A DNA stretch of 64,000 nt. It comes from Microcyclospora pomicola. Lineage: Eukaryota; Ascomycota; Dothideomycetes; Capnodiales. A program made the translations under genes and the position numbers. The stretch is taken from contig NHNY01000005.1 in the NCBI GenBank assembly GCA_002786065.1, positions 1 through 64,000 of the forward strand, written 5' to 3'. Below are positions 44,540 through 56,154 of the stretch, piece after piece. Numbering within the stretch: the first letter of the stretch is position 1; every line of letters begins with the position of its first letter. The notes under the pieces are model-generated. The model saw nothing but the letters and a program-made list of their open reading frames with translations, was not told the origin of the DNA and ran no database searches.

Positions 44540-46943
44540 ATGGGTCTTCTGTATGCATGCTCGCCGTCCCCCGCAGCGGCTTCTCAATCGCAGATGGGCA
44601 CACCATCCGGGCTTGACGCTGTACTGATTCGGCGTTCTGCAGGGCCGTTGGAACACCGCTTGATTGGCCTGAGGCGAAGAAGGTCGCGGGTCATGTGCGC
44701 GAGTGGGGGATCGAGGTAATACCAACCCACCCATTGTCCCCACTCGCTTTTCGAGTCCCGGCGGCGCCATGTAAGAGGATCCCAACGTTGACGATATTTC
44801 GGTTTTTGTGATGCGTAGCAACTCCTCGCGATCTGGCGACGTGCCAAGGGCAAGGAACAAGATGCCTTGTTGTGGGGCGATGAGGTATGATCCTGGCCAA
44901 AAGCGTCCGCCAACATCGATGGTACCATGGAGCTGACGGTTGGACTGGTGCCCTCCAGATCGAGTATCTCGTCGTTGCGCTTGATGACGAAAAGCGGGAA
45001 GTCAAGCTCTCCCTCCGTCAAGCAGATATTCTCGAAGCGTTGGCCAATGATGCCGAGCTCTTGAAGCAGGGAGGAGGCGTGCCGGACCTTGCGCGAGGTT
45101 TTGAGAAGTATGAACAGAGTCTGCTGAATTCCACCGAGGCCTTGTAAGCTGATTGTCCTCTCGCAGGGTCGGTAAGACAGCACCGACTTTCCACCCGGAA
45201 TTTGGCCGATTTATGCTGGAAGCTACACCAGGGAAGCCTTGGGGAATCGGGTTCAAGGATCTGCTTGATGTCGAGCAAGACATGAAATGGCGGTAAGTGT
45301 TGGAACATAATCGTTCTCGAAGTTCATCAGTTTTGGCTGACACCAGATCCAGGAGATCCATAGCCAAAGACCATATGTATGGAAACGAATATCCAATCAC
45401 TCTCACGACCTTCCCGCTGCTCGGTGATCGGAAATCGATAACGCCATGCTACACGCCCTCAGGCTCGAAGCTGCGGTCACAGTTCGTGCCGGATGAGATT
45501 GCGAACCCACACATTCGATTCCCTACACTGGCGGCCAATATTCGCTCTCGACGGGGGCGAAAAGTGGAACTCAATGTGCCGGTCTTCCACGACGAGAACA
45601 CCGCGCAGCCCTGGAAAGATCCGACTGTAGACTACGATTTGCACGATTGGCCTGAGGACGATGATGTCCGTAATGGTGCTGCTAAGGATGACCATATCTA
45701 CATGGATGCGATGGCATTCGGCATGGGTAGCTGCTGTCTGCAGATCACCTTCCAAGCCAAAGGCATCGAGGAGGGACGGAAGATGTACGACCAATTATCA
45801 CCCATCGGACCAATACTTCTGGCCCTGACCGCAGCCACACCGATCTACAAGGGCTTCTTGGCGGATACTGATGTCCGATGGAACCAGATCAGTCGTGCGG
45901 TTGACGATCGGACGCCCGAAGAGCTGGGAGAACAGCCGCTTAAGAACGATCGATGGCGGATCCCCAAGTCGCGATATGCGAGCAACAGCACATACATCTC
46001 GCAAGATTCCCGCTTACGCAAGGAATATCTCGACCCGGACTTGATCATGGACGAGCAGCTCAAGGCACGATTAGTGGAGGGAGGCATGGACGATGTGCTG
46101 GCGACCCATTTTGCCCACTTGTTCATCCGCGATCCCATCGTGGTCTTCAATGAAGACCTGCAAGAGCTCGATCTCAACAAGACGGACCACTTCGAGAACC
46201 TGCAAAGCACCAACTGGCAGCACATGCGCTTCAAACCCCCTCCTCCGGGTAATGAGATCGGATGGCGTGTCGAGGTTCGCCCGATGGAGATCCAAATCAC
46301 CGACTTCGAAAATGCCGCCTTCGCTGTCTTCGTCGTCCTCATCACGCGCGCCATCCTGAGCTTCGACCTCAATTTCTACATCCCCATTACCCGCACCACC
46401 GAGAACATGGAGACCGCGCATCGCCGCGACGCCGTCCTGAACGACAAGTTCTACTTCCGCAAGAACGTCATACCGCCCAAGCGTGCGCACAAGCTCAACA
46501 GCGCTGCCTCGTCCACGCCCGCTTCGGGCACCACCACTCCCCACCAACAACCCAGCCGCCCGTCCTCGCCGCCTCTAGGCCCCGTCGAGGACGAATACGA
46601 ACTCATGACGGTCAACGAGATCATCAACGGCCAGCCGCACGGCGAATTCCCCGGCCTCATCCCGCTCGTCGAATCGTACCTCGACAGCGTCAACGTCGAC
46701 GTCGAGACGCGCTGCGAGCTGGCCCAGTACCTCGACCTCATCAAGCGCCGCGCCGACGGCTCCCTTTGGACCGCCGCCCGCTGGATCCGCCACTACGTCC
46801 GCGCCCACCCGGAGTATCAGAAGGACAGCGTCGTGACCGAGGGCATCAACTATGATCTCGTCGCGGCCGTGCAGCGCATCACGGTGCATGAGGGGCGGGA
46901 CGGATTCGCGAAGGAGATGTTGGGGCGTGCGAGGCAGGAATGA
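44540..46943 (+). CDS. GSH1: Glutamate-cysteine ligase (glutathione synthesis)
   Basis: Joins glutamate and cysteine with ATP, the rate-limiting step of glutathione synthesis in the cytosol. Six exons fit: 44540-44550, 44643-44715, 44819-44884, 44959-45107, 45167-45292 and 45353-46943, giving 671 residues. The reading MGLLAVGTPLDWPEAKK, LLWGDEIEYLVVALDD, PTFHPEFGRFMLEATPGKPWG, the Cys-containing GMGSCCLQITFQ motif and DPIVVFNEDL are hallmarks of the eukaryotic enzyme. The first exon has just 11 nt. Exon 4 ends at AA before GTATGA; a second GTAAGC at 45144, in the same phase, would leave an intron of only 23 nt and is rejected. The 3' site before exon 6 has two in-frame AGs (45346 and 45352), which would differ by two residues. 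A Pro/Thr/Ser-rich insert lies near TPASGTTTPHQQPS. Confidence 0.94.
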
Positions 46944-47383
46944 GAGGCATGGGAATGGTAGACTGGGGCGGGAGATGCACGGCTGTGGAAAGGCGGATAT
47001 ATCTTTCGAGAGGGTTGAGCGTGAGCAAGACATAGCACAGTGCTACATCGGTAAGGTAGATAAGTTGTGGGTCTCCACCACTAGCCTTGCGTCCTCGTTG
47101 CTTCTCAACTCCCAAGCGGCCTTTTCCTGTGAGTCCGTTGCCCATTTTCTCTCGCCGTTCTTTTCCACGGAGGAGCGCGCAACCCTAAAACCTCTTGCAT
47201 TGCATCACAGTCAGTACAATCGCATTGAAGCAAAGACACCCCGACTCCCACGCTTTCCCATCACACAAACGCACCATCACCCATGTTCGATCCCTCTCAG
47301 GCCACCCACCTTTCCCATTCCTTCGAGCCTCCCAAACCGCTTGACTGCCACGGCCTCGCTCGGAACGTACGTTGAGCAAGTCT
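46944..47383. other. Convergent intergenic region
   Basis: About 440 bp between converging gene ends. Nothing beyond 3' flanks is seen. Confidence 0.4.
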
Positions 47384-48490
47384 TCAAAGCCTGAGTTTCG
47401 ACCACTGCCCGCCCGGGCTCTCCTGCGCCGTGCCCTTGGCCGCCCAGCAGTCGCCATATCCCAGGCGTCTTGCCAGATCCGCCGCCAGCCAATTAGCCAT
47501 CCACTGCTGGCGCCGAGCGGTCATGATGTCGCAGTCCGGGTGGCAGGGCTCCCAGACGTGGTAGCGGACGCCGAAGCCTTTAGCCAGCAGTGTCATGGCG
47601 GAGAGCTCGATGTGGGATTCATGGACTATGTCCTCGCCGGCTGTGGCGCTGCCGGGATGTTTGATGATCAAGGTGCGGGGGCCGTCGCTGGTGGTCTTGG
47701 TGACTGTCGTGCTCTGCCAGGAGGGCGAGGAGGATGGGGATGATGCTGCAGCGGGGCTGGAGGCCATCTCTGGCCCGCCCGAGGTCATGCGGAAGGTCTT
47801 CTTCAGCACGAGACACTCGTCACCTTGGAGCAGCGTACCGCGCGGGAGGTCTTGCTTGGTGGAGAATGCTTTCTCCTTGACCGTCGGTTGCACGACGCCG
47901 TATTCGGTCTCGAACCAGTCGCTTTGTTGGGCAGCGCGCAGGGAACCGTAGCGTGCACGCCACTGCATCGTGCGGATCATCCAGTAGTCGAGGAGCGCGG
48001 TGATGGTGTCTTTGAGCTTGCCGCGGGGCGCGAAGAGCGTGGAGGCGATGCTGTTCTGCAGCCAATCACGCAGCCAATGCTTGGGGGTGGCGCGCGACTT
48101 GTAGACGAACAGGTGATGAGCAGATTGAGAGCCATCGTAGTCGAAAGCGTGAGTCGTGAAGCGCAGGACTTCCGCATCGAAGAGGCGGCAGAAGGTGTTG
48201 CGTTTGAGAGTGCTCTTCCAATCATCGCCGAGTGCGGAGAGTGCGTCGGCGCACGTGCAATAGAAAAGATCTGGATGCGTTAGACAGCACGGAGCACTGA
48301 TGATCTTGAGTGTAGTGCTCAGGGTGGTGATTATGGCGGCAATAGCTTCGACTGGAGGCTCAGGAGTAGCCACGCGTGAAGCGTCACTGCTGCTGCTGCG
48401 CGGAGAGGACGGTGGTGAGAGGTATTCTGCTTCATCCTGGCGCTTGGGGTGAATGCTGAGCTTGTCCAAGGTAAGGCCAGGGTCTCCCAT
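47384..48490 (-). CDS. Hypothetical protein, unknown family
   Basis: From the ATG at 48490 (GCAGCAATGGG) the product has 368 residues; the frame is open further upstream but with no earlier ATG before the intergenic region. A short disordered N-terminus (LSPPSSPRSSSSDAS) is followed by what looks like a folded domain with Cys residues (CCLTHPDLFYCTCADAL), KRNTFCRLFDAE, HHLFVYKSR and a WRARYGSL stretch. A Ser/Pro-rich insert (SSPAAASSPSSSPS) then leads to a C-terminal block with ESHIELSAMTLLAKGFGVRYHVWEPCHPDCDI. I recognise no domain. No signal peptide or membrane span. It diverges from the Smr-domain gene. Confidence 0.78.
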   Translation of the reverse strand: MGDPGLTLDKLSIHPKRQDEAEYLSPPSSPRSSSSDASRVATPEPPVEAIAAIITTLSTTLKIISAPCCLTHPDLFYCTCADALSALGDDWKSTLKRNTFCRLFDAEVLRFTTHAFDYDGSQSAHHLFVYKSRATPKHWLRDWLQNSIASTLFAPRGKLKDTITALLDYWMIRTMQWRARYGSLRAAQQSDWFETEYGVVQPTVKEKAFSTKQDLPRGTLLQGDECLVLKKTFRMTSGGPEMASSPAAASSPSSSPSWQSTTVTKTTSDGPRTLIIKHPGSATAGEDIVHESHIELSAMTLLAKGFGVRYHVWEPCHPDCDIMTARRQQWMANWLAADLARRLGYGDCWAAKGTAQESPGGQWSKLRL

Positions 48491-49627
48491 TGCTGCAGTT
48501 GTATCCTGTTGGTCAAGTGATTCGTGATGGGTAGCAAAGAGAGAGGAATGACGAGCGAAGGAAGTCTTGTGCTGTAGTGAAAGTCTTGTTTGGTAGTGAA
48601 GGATGTGTTGTCGGAGGGGCACAAAGCTCCACGTTTGAACTTGACAAGAATGCAGGAATCACATGCCAATTGAGGCCGACAGATAAAGGAAGTTCGGACA
48701 TTTCCCTTACACCCCGGTAAACTGGAGAGTGCTTCGTCTTGTGCTTAAGCCTTCCGCGACTCTGCTTACTAGAGTATAACACATCAGAAGATCAGGCCAG
48801 GTACAGACTTACGAGCGAAGAGAACGTAGAATGGTGTTAAGCTATGTCCATTCTCGACTGAGAAGTCAGAGGGATATAGCTCTGTGGTAGACAGACACCC
48901 AGACCGCAATCTTGACGATGTAGAGAGCATTGACACAATTTCGCCTTAGATCTAAAGATCTAGACTTCAAAGCTTCTTCACCCTTCATCTAGTATCTCAT
49001 ATTAGCAGGGTATTCAGGAGAAGGAGCTTCGTACTCTGAGCCTTTGCTGCATCCGTGGTGTTTATGTTGAACACCGAGAATATCACGTTTAATGTGCCAC
49101 ATCTCCGTTCTCGTATCATGGCGATCTCAGCCAAACACAACATGTGAAGCTGTATCGAGCCTTCACTAGACACTCAAAGGTGCAAACGGGGAACATGCTG
49201 ATGAAGTTGCTTGCTTCTAGAGGTGATTGCCCAAACCTGGTGATGCAGTCTGCGAATGTCCTTGCAATCCAATGCTGCAACCAGCCCCTTCAAGCTTGGA
49301 CGGGAGCTCATATAAATGACTCTGATACAGACTCTCGTATGGGTCACTGCAGACATGATTATTCTCAATGAGTACGAGCAATGGGTCTTTGCTGGTCGAT
49401 ATCCTGAATTCCGATGGAATGGAGTGAAGTCACCAACCCCAGCTCCATCCGGGTCCCGGCTTTCCACTTCAAGCTTCCCAGCTCCCAGCCTCCAACCTCT
49501 GGTGCCAGTCAACTCCAGCCATTGGCCCATTGTTGACCACTACTGCATCCTTTCACTTCACAGCATTCTTAAATACAACACCTCTACAGCACGCTCATTC
49601 CGCTATTCAGCCACACATTCATTGACG
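48491..49627. other. Divergent intergenic region, 1.1 kb
   Basis: No gene seen. A TTAAATA box lies at 49569-49575, about 55 bp before the Smr-gene ATG. The Smr frame is open back to an ATG at 49316, but that extension looks like promoter/leader sequence. Confidence 0.4.
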
Positions 49628-50449
49628 ATGTCGCACACACGCACTCAGCTCGGCGGCGGGGCGTTCAACCACGGCCCATCCTCATCATCAGAGCAAGAGT
49701 ACGATCGCCTACGCGACCTCGCACGTAAAGAGCAAGGCCAACACCAGCACTTCGCCGCACAATCGCAAGCCGCCTATCAGCGCGGCGATGGCGGCGAAGC
49801 GCACCGGCTGTCGGAGCAGGGCAAGCAACACGCCGCGCAGGCGGACGCGTACAACAAGCAAGCGTCCGAGTTCATCTTCCGGGAGAACAACGCAGTGGGC
49901 AAGGTGGCGGGCGACACGCTCGACCTGCACGGGCAATTCGTCGAGGAGGCGGAGGAGATCCTCGAGCAGCGCATCCGCTACGCGCGCTCGACGGGCCAGA
50001 CACACCTGCACGTCATCGTGGGCAAGGGCAACCACTCGCCCGGGCACATCCAGAAGATCAAGCCGCGCGTGGAGCAGGTCTGCCAGGAGCTGGGCCTGCA
50101 GTATCGCACGGAGCAGAACGAGGGCCGCATGTACATCGACTTGCAGGGCGGGGCCGTCCAGCACACGCCGCCGTACGACTATGGCAGCCAGCATCAGCCG
50201 CAGCAGCAGGGCTATGGCCAGCCGCATTACGAGACGGCGTATCCGATGGGCGGGTATGCGGGTCATGGTGGTTCGTATGCGCAAGCCGCTGGCGGGTATT
50301 CAGGCCAACAGGGTGGTATGCAATATGGAGGGCAGCAGCAACAGCAACAGCAATATCCTGGCAAGCCGCAGAACCAATTCCAACAAGAGCAGCAGCAACA
50401 GGACCAAGGCATCGCATGTTGCGGCATCAAGATTTGCGTGGTTATGTAA
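49628..50449 (+). CDS. DUF1771-Smr domain protein with C-terminal CaaX box
   Basis: A 273-residue product. Residues about 20-85 form a charged helical DUF1771 region (EYDRLRDLARKEQGQHQHF...GEAHRLSEQGKQH), and about 97-175 form an Smr domain with LDLHG and GKGNHS, the two motifs typical of the MutS2-C-terminal/Smr nuclease family. The tail is Gln/Gly/Tyr-rich with a Gln run, ending IACCGIKICVVM. The last four residues CVVM fit a CaaX prenylation box (Met at the end favours farnesyl), and the CC pair nearby could be palmitoylated. Smr proteins cut or bind nucleic acid; a yeast relative (YPL199C) has been proposed to be lipid-modified. Start chosen at the ATG before MSHTRTQ. A membrane-attached Smr nuclease is inference. 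Confidence 0.87.
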   Translation: MSHTRTQLGGGAFNHGPSSSSEQEYDRLRDLARKEQGQHQHFAAQSQAAYQRGDGGEAHRLSEQGKQHAAQADAYNKQASEFIFRENNAVGKVAGDTLDLHGQFVEEAEEILEQRIRYARSTGQTHLHVIVGKGNHSPGHIQKIKPRVEQVCQELGLQYRTEQNEGRMYIDLQGGAVQHTPPYDYGSQHQPQQQGYGQPHYETAYPMGGYAGHGGSYAQAAGGYSGQQGGMQYGGQQQQQQQYPGKPQNQFQQEQQQQDQGIACCGIKICVVM

Positions 50450-53400
50450 GAGAAGTTGGAGAAAGTGGGAAACGATCTGTTGCGTATGGCGAGCTGCTCG
50501 AAACGGCGGGATCTTGTGCTTGCTTTCAGACATGTTGCAGTGGATTGGCTTGGGCAGCGACGGCAGAGAAGTCATGTACTATTGCAGCTCTGGATACTGC
50601 ACACAAGATCTTCCATTTTTCGGTCCAAGTGTCACGCTCCCCAATGTGAACAGTGAAGAGCCGCATCTGGTCTCACATAGGTCATCAAAGATGGCAACAC
50701 GAATGGGAGAATGCGCCCTGATCTGCCCAGGCAGAGTGCTTCCGAAGATCGATATTGCTACCAAGCCATGGAAGACGCAGACGAAGATCCGCGCAACCCT
50801 GTTATATCCAGCATGTTGTTATCAAATTACCTGCTCTTGCGACTCTCGGCGGTCGGCGTCGCCTCGCGCACGAGCGTATGTTCAGTGCGAAGAGCTCGTG
50901 AATGTGCTACTACACGACCGTCGTGACTGAGCCGCGAACATACTGCATCGCAGTCGAAGTCCAAGAGTACAGCCGTAGGGCCAATGTTCAGGAGCTCGAA
51001 CGCACTGGCCACGCCTGCGAAGAGATCATATCATCGCTAAAGCAGAAACTGTGCTTGCCATGTTGGCAGGCATTTGAGGCATGAGATCACAACAGCGATT
51101 CTGCGTGTACGTCTCACTATGGCCTTCGGATATGGCAAAGAGGTGTGTTAAGGGTGAAGTGAGACAACGATATGGGAATTCAGTGCAGGTCGATAGTACC
51201 GAAATTCACGACACGACAACTTTGCTTGGAACGTGGCGTGCAAAGGCATGATTCTCGTCCTCGGTGTTCAACACGCTCAACCACAGTGACCCCGCTACAA
51301 CTTGCGGTTACCAAAACGAGGCAGGTGTTCAGTTGCGGCTGAGTTCGAAGGACTCGCTGACGACGACGACGACAACGATGAGTCGGTGTGGACATGTTAG
51401 CTGACACGCTACATTAGGTCGATCTCCGGCAGATGCAAAAGTGGATGAGGCTTGCGGGCATTTCAGCCGTGATCGTCGGGTGGCATACCAGGAACGATTG
51501 TATCCATCGAGATGGAAAGGACGGCTGAAAGAAAGGGAGGTGGATCAAAGTAGGCAGCTGGCGAAACCGATCGAAGATGGGGAGCAGTCTACTAGTGTAA
51601 AATAGAAGCAAGAACACCATTCAGGCCTGTCATAGACTGGTCAACCTTCTACTTGGGGACAAACAGCCGATGTACCGTAGGTATCATCGTCATCTTGCTT
51701 CTTGCCAGGTGGTGTGGTACTTGTACTTCTGGTGATCGACACGCCTCATGCTTCTCAAGTCCTCGTGGACAGAATTAGCCTCGGTGTCCCAATGATACGG
51801 CTCGAAATAAAAAGAAATTCCATGTGCATGATGCAGACTTCTACGTTAGGCGCCCGTTGTGACGTGGATCCCGCCTGAATGTCGGACGAAGCAAAAGGCA
51901 TGTTGTTTGGTGGCGGTTCATGCAGCACGCATGCGGCAAACCGACGGATTGGTTGACGTCTCGCACCTCGCTACTGAAGGCACGCTGTGAAGGAATAATG
52001 GCTTCAGGATCACCTTGGTCATCATTTGGCCTCTCACGCTTTGGACTCGATAATTTCGCTCTGATGACAATCATGTTGACTGAATGGTGTGGAAAGGTAC
52101 CACCTTGGACGTAGATTGTTGATGGATAGGCGCTTGTCTGTACAGGCCCAACACAATGGCGTATCAATCGAAATCGAGATCTCAAGAGCAAGATCGTGAT
52201 CGTGATTGTTCAAAAGGATGCGTCGCTAGTAACAAATATACAAAGAGCTGAGCTGACTGTGACCATGCTGACATGGAAGACATCCGTCAGAAGTACGTCA
52301 AAGTATCGAAGCGTGTTGCTGGAGAGAAGGTTCAGGCTATGCAAAAGTGGAAGGAGGAGAGAGTGTGACAGTCACAATATTCCCTCAGTCACCAAGGACT
52401 GCGAGTGTCAATGAGGTTGTATCTCGGCATTTCGAATGAGCACAGCGGCTTAAGATCGCGCAACACTGGCCTTGTTACAAATCAGTGTTGACCGTGATGT
52501 GCGAATTACGGACGTTCGAATGCCGTTCACGGTGACTCCACTCGGGAAAGCACTGAGGCGAGGCCAGCACCCATACCCTGTGGTGTTCTTGGCAGGACGA
52601 ACTCACGTCACAAGAACCCTCCAAGCCAGCACCATATTCGCCGAGTCGCCGGAGGATGGTCAAGTGGTAGCAGTTGTAGACGCGAGGTAATCAGAGTTTT
52701 AGGCCGCTCGTTTGCGTCTGTGGCGTCCTCGCCAGGGCCAGCATAGTTGTGGTTGGGAGCGCGAGCAGTGGCGAATCCGACAAGCCTCGTCGATGGTGAC
52801 GCATGGGTGGGGCCATATGGACCCACCCACCACCGAGAAGATGTGCTTTTATGTAGCGGTATAAGACGTCGCTATCGGAGATTGGCAGGGTCCGAAGACC
52901 GGACCAGGATCTGTTCGTGGCGCTCCAATCACAGCCGCACATTCGTCCATGGTTGTGACTTCCTGCATGCATGCGCTCGGCTTTCTTTGCACGTTCTTCA
53001 CGACGATAGCACCATCGATATTTTACCATGTGCCTGGCATGTCAGTGATGTCATCCAGCATGACTGGTGCGGCGTTCCAACAGATTTGGCACCGTGGTGA
53101 AGCGATGAGAAGTCGCGCGCACAAATGCAAGATGTTGTCGGATGCCGCGTCGACGGTTTTCTGTCACGGCGGGACAATGAGTTTAGTGGCGTGTGGAGGT
53201 ACACGTGAGGGTCAACGATCGACAGCGGAGAAAACGAGCGAAGAACGGGAGAACGGCATATAGGCGTGGCAGGACAAATCTGGGGAACAGCCGATCTCGT
53301 GTACCGGTACGACCCGCCGAACTTCGACCTTTGCCTCCCTACTCATCATATTACGGTACTGTACTAACTCCTCGATCTATCCTTGCAGCTGGGCAGCCCT

Positions 53401-54743
53401 CGTATCCTTAACTTACCTGATGCTCGGATATCTATCCCATCACACTTGCCGAAACCCATCTCATTGGATGGACCAAGCTCGTGGTGCTTGTTTCCCGAGC
53501 CATTAGCGTTGCATATTGTGCCTCGTGTTCACGCTTCTGCGCTGCTCAAACTCTGCCGGAGAGAAGCCCACCACTACATCCTGATCAGTGGACAGCCATC
53601 CGTCCGTAGCTTACGGGATGGCGGACGCCCTCTGTCGATCACGAACATGTGGACGTGCGCGACTTGTGGCTGGTCTAGCACTTTCACCGAGCATTGATTC
53701 GTGGCAGCCTTGGCGAAATTAGTCAGGGACAATCGTGGGTCCTCTTTCGGTCCTCGAGCAGAAAGACACATCCTAGGCAATATCTGCTGCTGCAATACGG
53801 ATCTCAGTATCGTCATATGTGGGCTGTCGTTGGGTGTACCAGTGATGACCTCAACTTCCAGAATTATGCTAGAAGCACTCGTTGTGCCGTTTGGCGATCG
53901 CGTAGATGCTTTGATGGTGTACCCCGTCTTTCCTCTTAGTGTCGACGAGCGGCTCATAAAAGATGACGAATGGTGGAGGGCTACCGGTTGGCGTGTCGAT
54001 CAATGCACGCCGCCGACTCAGACCGGCCATGGCTTTTCCCTTCGGCTTGGCTGACCCATGCCTTGGGGCGGCGAACTCTGCTGTGGCGTTCTTCTATTCA
54101 GTGATCTTGCCATCTGCAATGTGATATCTGAGATGACGCACCGGTATAGGCGAAGGTCGAATCTTGAGCTCCATTGCCTAGACGTTCGAACAACCAACGG
54201 CGACATGAATGCAGTGAAACATGTTCATTACACGCGCTGCTATGCGACATTACCAGTACCAAATTAGCCTTTCGCTTATGAGCGTTTGGCTGCTGCTACA
54301 GCGCGGACCGCGACGCCCAACTCTGTAGGGTGACAGACACAGGGTCATTTCGCCATCAAGTACAAATCCACCGCCTCTCACTGGACGCTCAGGCGATGTC
54401 ATCGTCCGATGCCACCTATGCTTAGGCATAAGGGCTACCAGATCTGCACAGGCGGGTCCGCGCTAGTGGACACCACAGCGCCGTGCGCACCCATCGTTTA
54501 CTGATCCTGGGTAATGATGATGCACTCCGTCGTCAAGAAGACCGCGAACATGAGGGGCTCAAGCGTTGGCGGAGCAGGAAATTGCAATATGCCTCGGACG
54601 AAGCTGACAGCGTCCCTCGAATGGATCCTCATTACTTGATATAAGTACCATGGCCATGACCGCCCCCTTTTCATCTGCGTTCTTGATCCACCTACGTTTT
54701 ACTCTGGAATCATCTTCGCCACGCCGGGATTTTCTACCTCACC
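50450..54743. other. Gene-poor region, 4.3 kb, upstream of the peroxidase
   Basis: No gene is supported. Overlapping frames on both strands near 52690-53100 and 53570-54060 reach about 110-130 codons but have no family features and no dominant strand. A (GAC)n-like tract lies near 51361. Composition is normal, with no RIP signature. Confidence 0.5.
54639..54646 (+). promoter_or_regulatory. TATA-like box of the peroxidase gene
   Basis: GATATAAG lies about 100 bp before the start codon, at the distance expected for a TATA box plus a short leader. Confidence 0.45.
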
Positions 54744-56154
54744 ATGAAGTTCTCCTCATCATCCGCGCTCTTGAGCGCTGTTCTGCCAATGGCTGCCGCT
54801 TTCCCCTTTGAATTGATGGAGAAGTTTCAAAACGATCCACAAATGCAAGCCCGTGCTGCCAATCTGATGGCCGGCAAGCGTCAGGCTGGAGCCGACGCCG
54901 CGACTGCTCTTTTCGAGGCTGCCCCAACTTTTGATGCAGACTCACAGCTCATCGACGTGAGCGAGGGTAGTGGCCACGAGTGGCAAGCCCCAGGAGAGAA
55001 TGACTTGCGTGGTGTCTGCCCTGGTCTCAACGCCTTTGCAAACCAGTATGTGATCGTCCGCCATCGTCTTGCTTAAAGAGTAACCGCTAACAATCTCATA
55101 GCGGTTTCCTTCCTCGCAACGGATACGCAACCGTCCAGCAGTTCATCGATGTCACCACAGAAGTTGTGGGCATGGGTGCTGATCTTGCGGCTTTCCTTGC
55201 GGTCCTCGGTGCACTACTCGACAGTGGTGATCTCAGCGCATGGTCTATCGGAGGCACTCCCCCTGTCGGTGTTGGCTCCATCGCCGCCCAAAATGGCAAT
55301 GGTCTAATCGGCTCGCACAACAAGTACGAGAACGACGTATCACCGACCCGACCTGACTTGTATGAGTCTGGCAACAACTACATCACACAGGCCGACCAGT
55401 TCCAAGACATGATCAACGCTTCTCCAGGTGGCGTGGTCACGCTTGACAGCCTTGCATCCTACCGCTCGGAACGCTTCGATACCCAAGTCGCAAACAACCC
55501 TTACTTCTTCAACGCTCCATTCCCCGGTCTTTTGGTGCAACCTGCTGCGTTCACCTTCATCTACCGCTTCATGGCCAATCACAGCGAGGAAAGCCCTGTT
55601 GGTACATTGACCTACGATGTTATTCAAAGCTGGTTCGGTATCTCGGGAGAGAATGGTGCCTACTCGGCCCCTTTCGGACACGAGAGAATCCCCGAGAACT
55701 GGTACCGTCGCTCGCAGGATTACCCATACTCCATCCCCTACTTCCTTGGTGATGTGCTAGCCTTCGCCGCCCTCCACCCCAAATTCCTTGACATTGGCGG
55801 GTAAGTTCATGAGTGTCGAGCCACCCTATCATTACATAATTTACTAACAGCTCTTTCAGCAACCTCGATGGAAAGACCAACAACTTTGCTGGTGTCGATG
55901 TTGCCAACCTCACTGGTGGTGTATTCAACGGTGCCGACCTCCTCAAGGGCAACAACTTGGGCTGCTTGGCATTCCAGGCCGCTGCACAGTTCAAGTCTGA
56001 CTTTGTCCTTGCCTCCCTCCTCACGCAGCTCCAAGATTTGGTCGGAAGCATCGTGACGCAGCTCAGCTGCCCGACCCTGCAGGAGATCGATGAGGCCCAG
56101 CTCGAGCAGTTCGCAGGCTACAACAAGGCCCCCGAGTTCAGCCGGAGACATTGA
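54744..56154 (+). CDS. Secreted heme-thiolate peroxidase (chloroperoxidase/UPO family)
   Basis: The product likely uses peroxide to halogenate or oxygenate organic substrates outside the cell. Three exons: 54744-55045, 55102-55800 and 55860-56154, giving 431 residues. A signal peptide occupies about 1-20 (MKFSSSSALLSAVLPMAAAF). The heme-ligand Cys is in RGVCPGLNAFAN (C92), joined across the intron to HGFLPRNG, the classical signature, except that Val replaces the first Pro of PCP. A second motif reads SHNKYENDVSPTRPDLY, where long unspecific peroxygenases have EGD; here END. A hydrophobic middle helix and FMANHSEE are typical. Further Asn-x-Ser/Thr sites suggest glycosylation. Whether it is an active peroxygenase cannot be told. 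Confidence 0.88.

Noticed and set aside
45144-45166. 23-nt intron GTAAGC...CAG in glutamate-cysteine ligase
   Set aside because: Too short for fungal splicing; a 59-nt intron with donor GTATGA and the same acceptor keeps frame and fits the family better.
49316-49627. 104-residue N-terminal extension of the Smr protein
   Set aside because: Frame is open from an ATG, but the stretch contains a TTAAATA box and promoter-like sequence and no family similarity.
53574-54054. Overlapping frames of 117 and 127 codons on opposite strands
   Set aside because: Neither dominates, both lack family features, and the plus-strand one starts without ATG.
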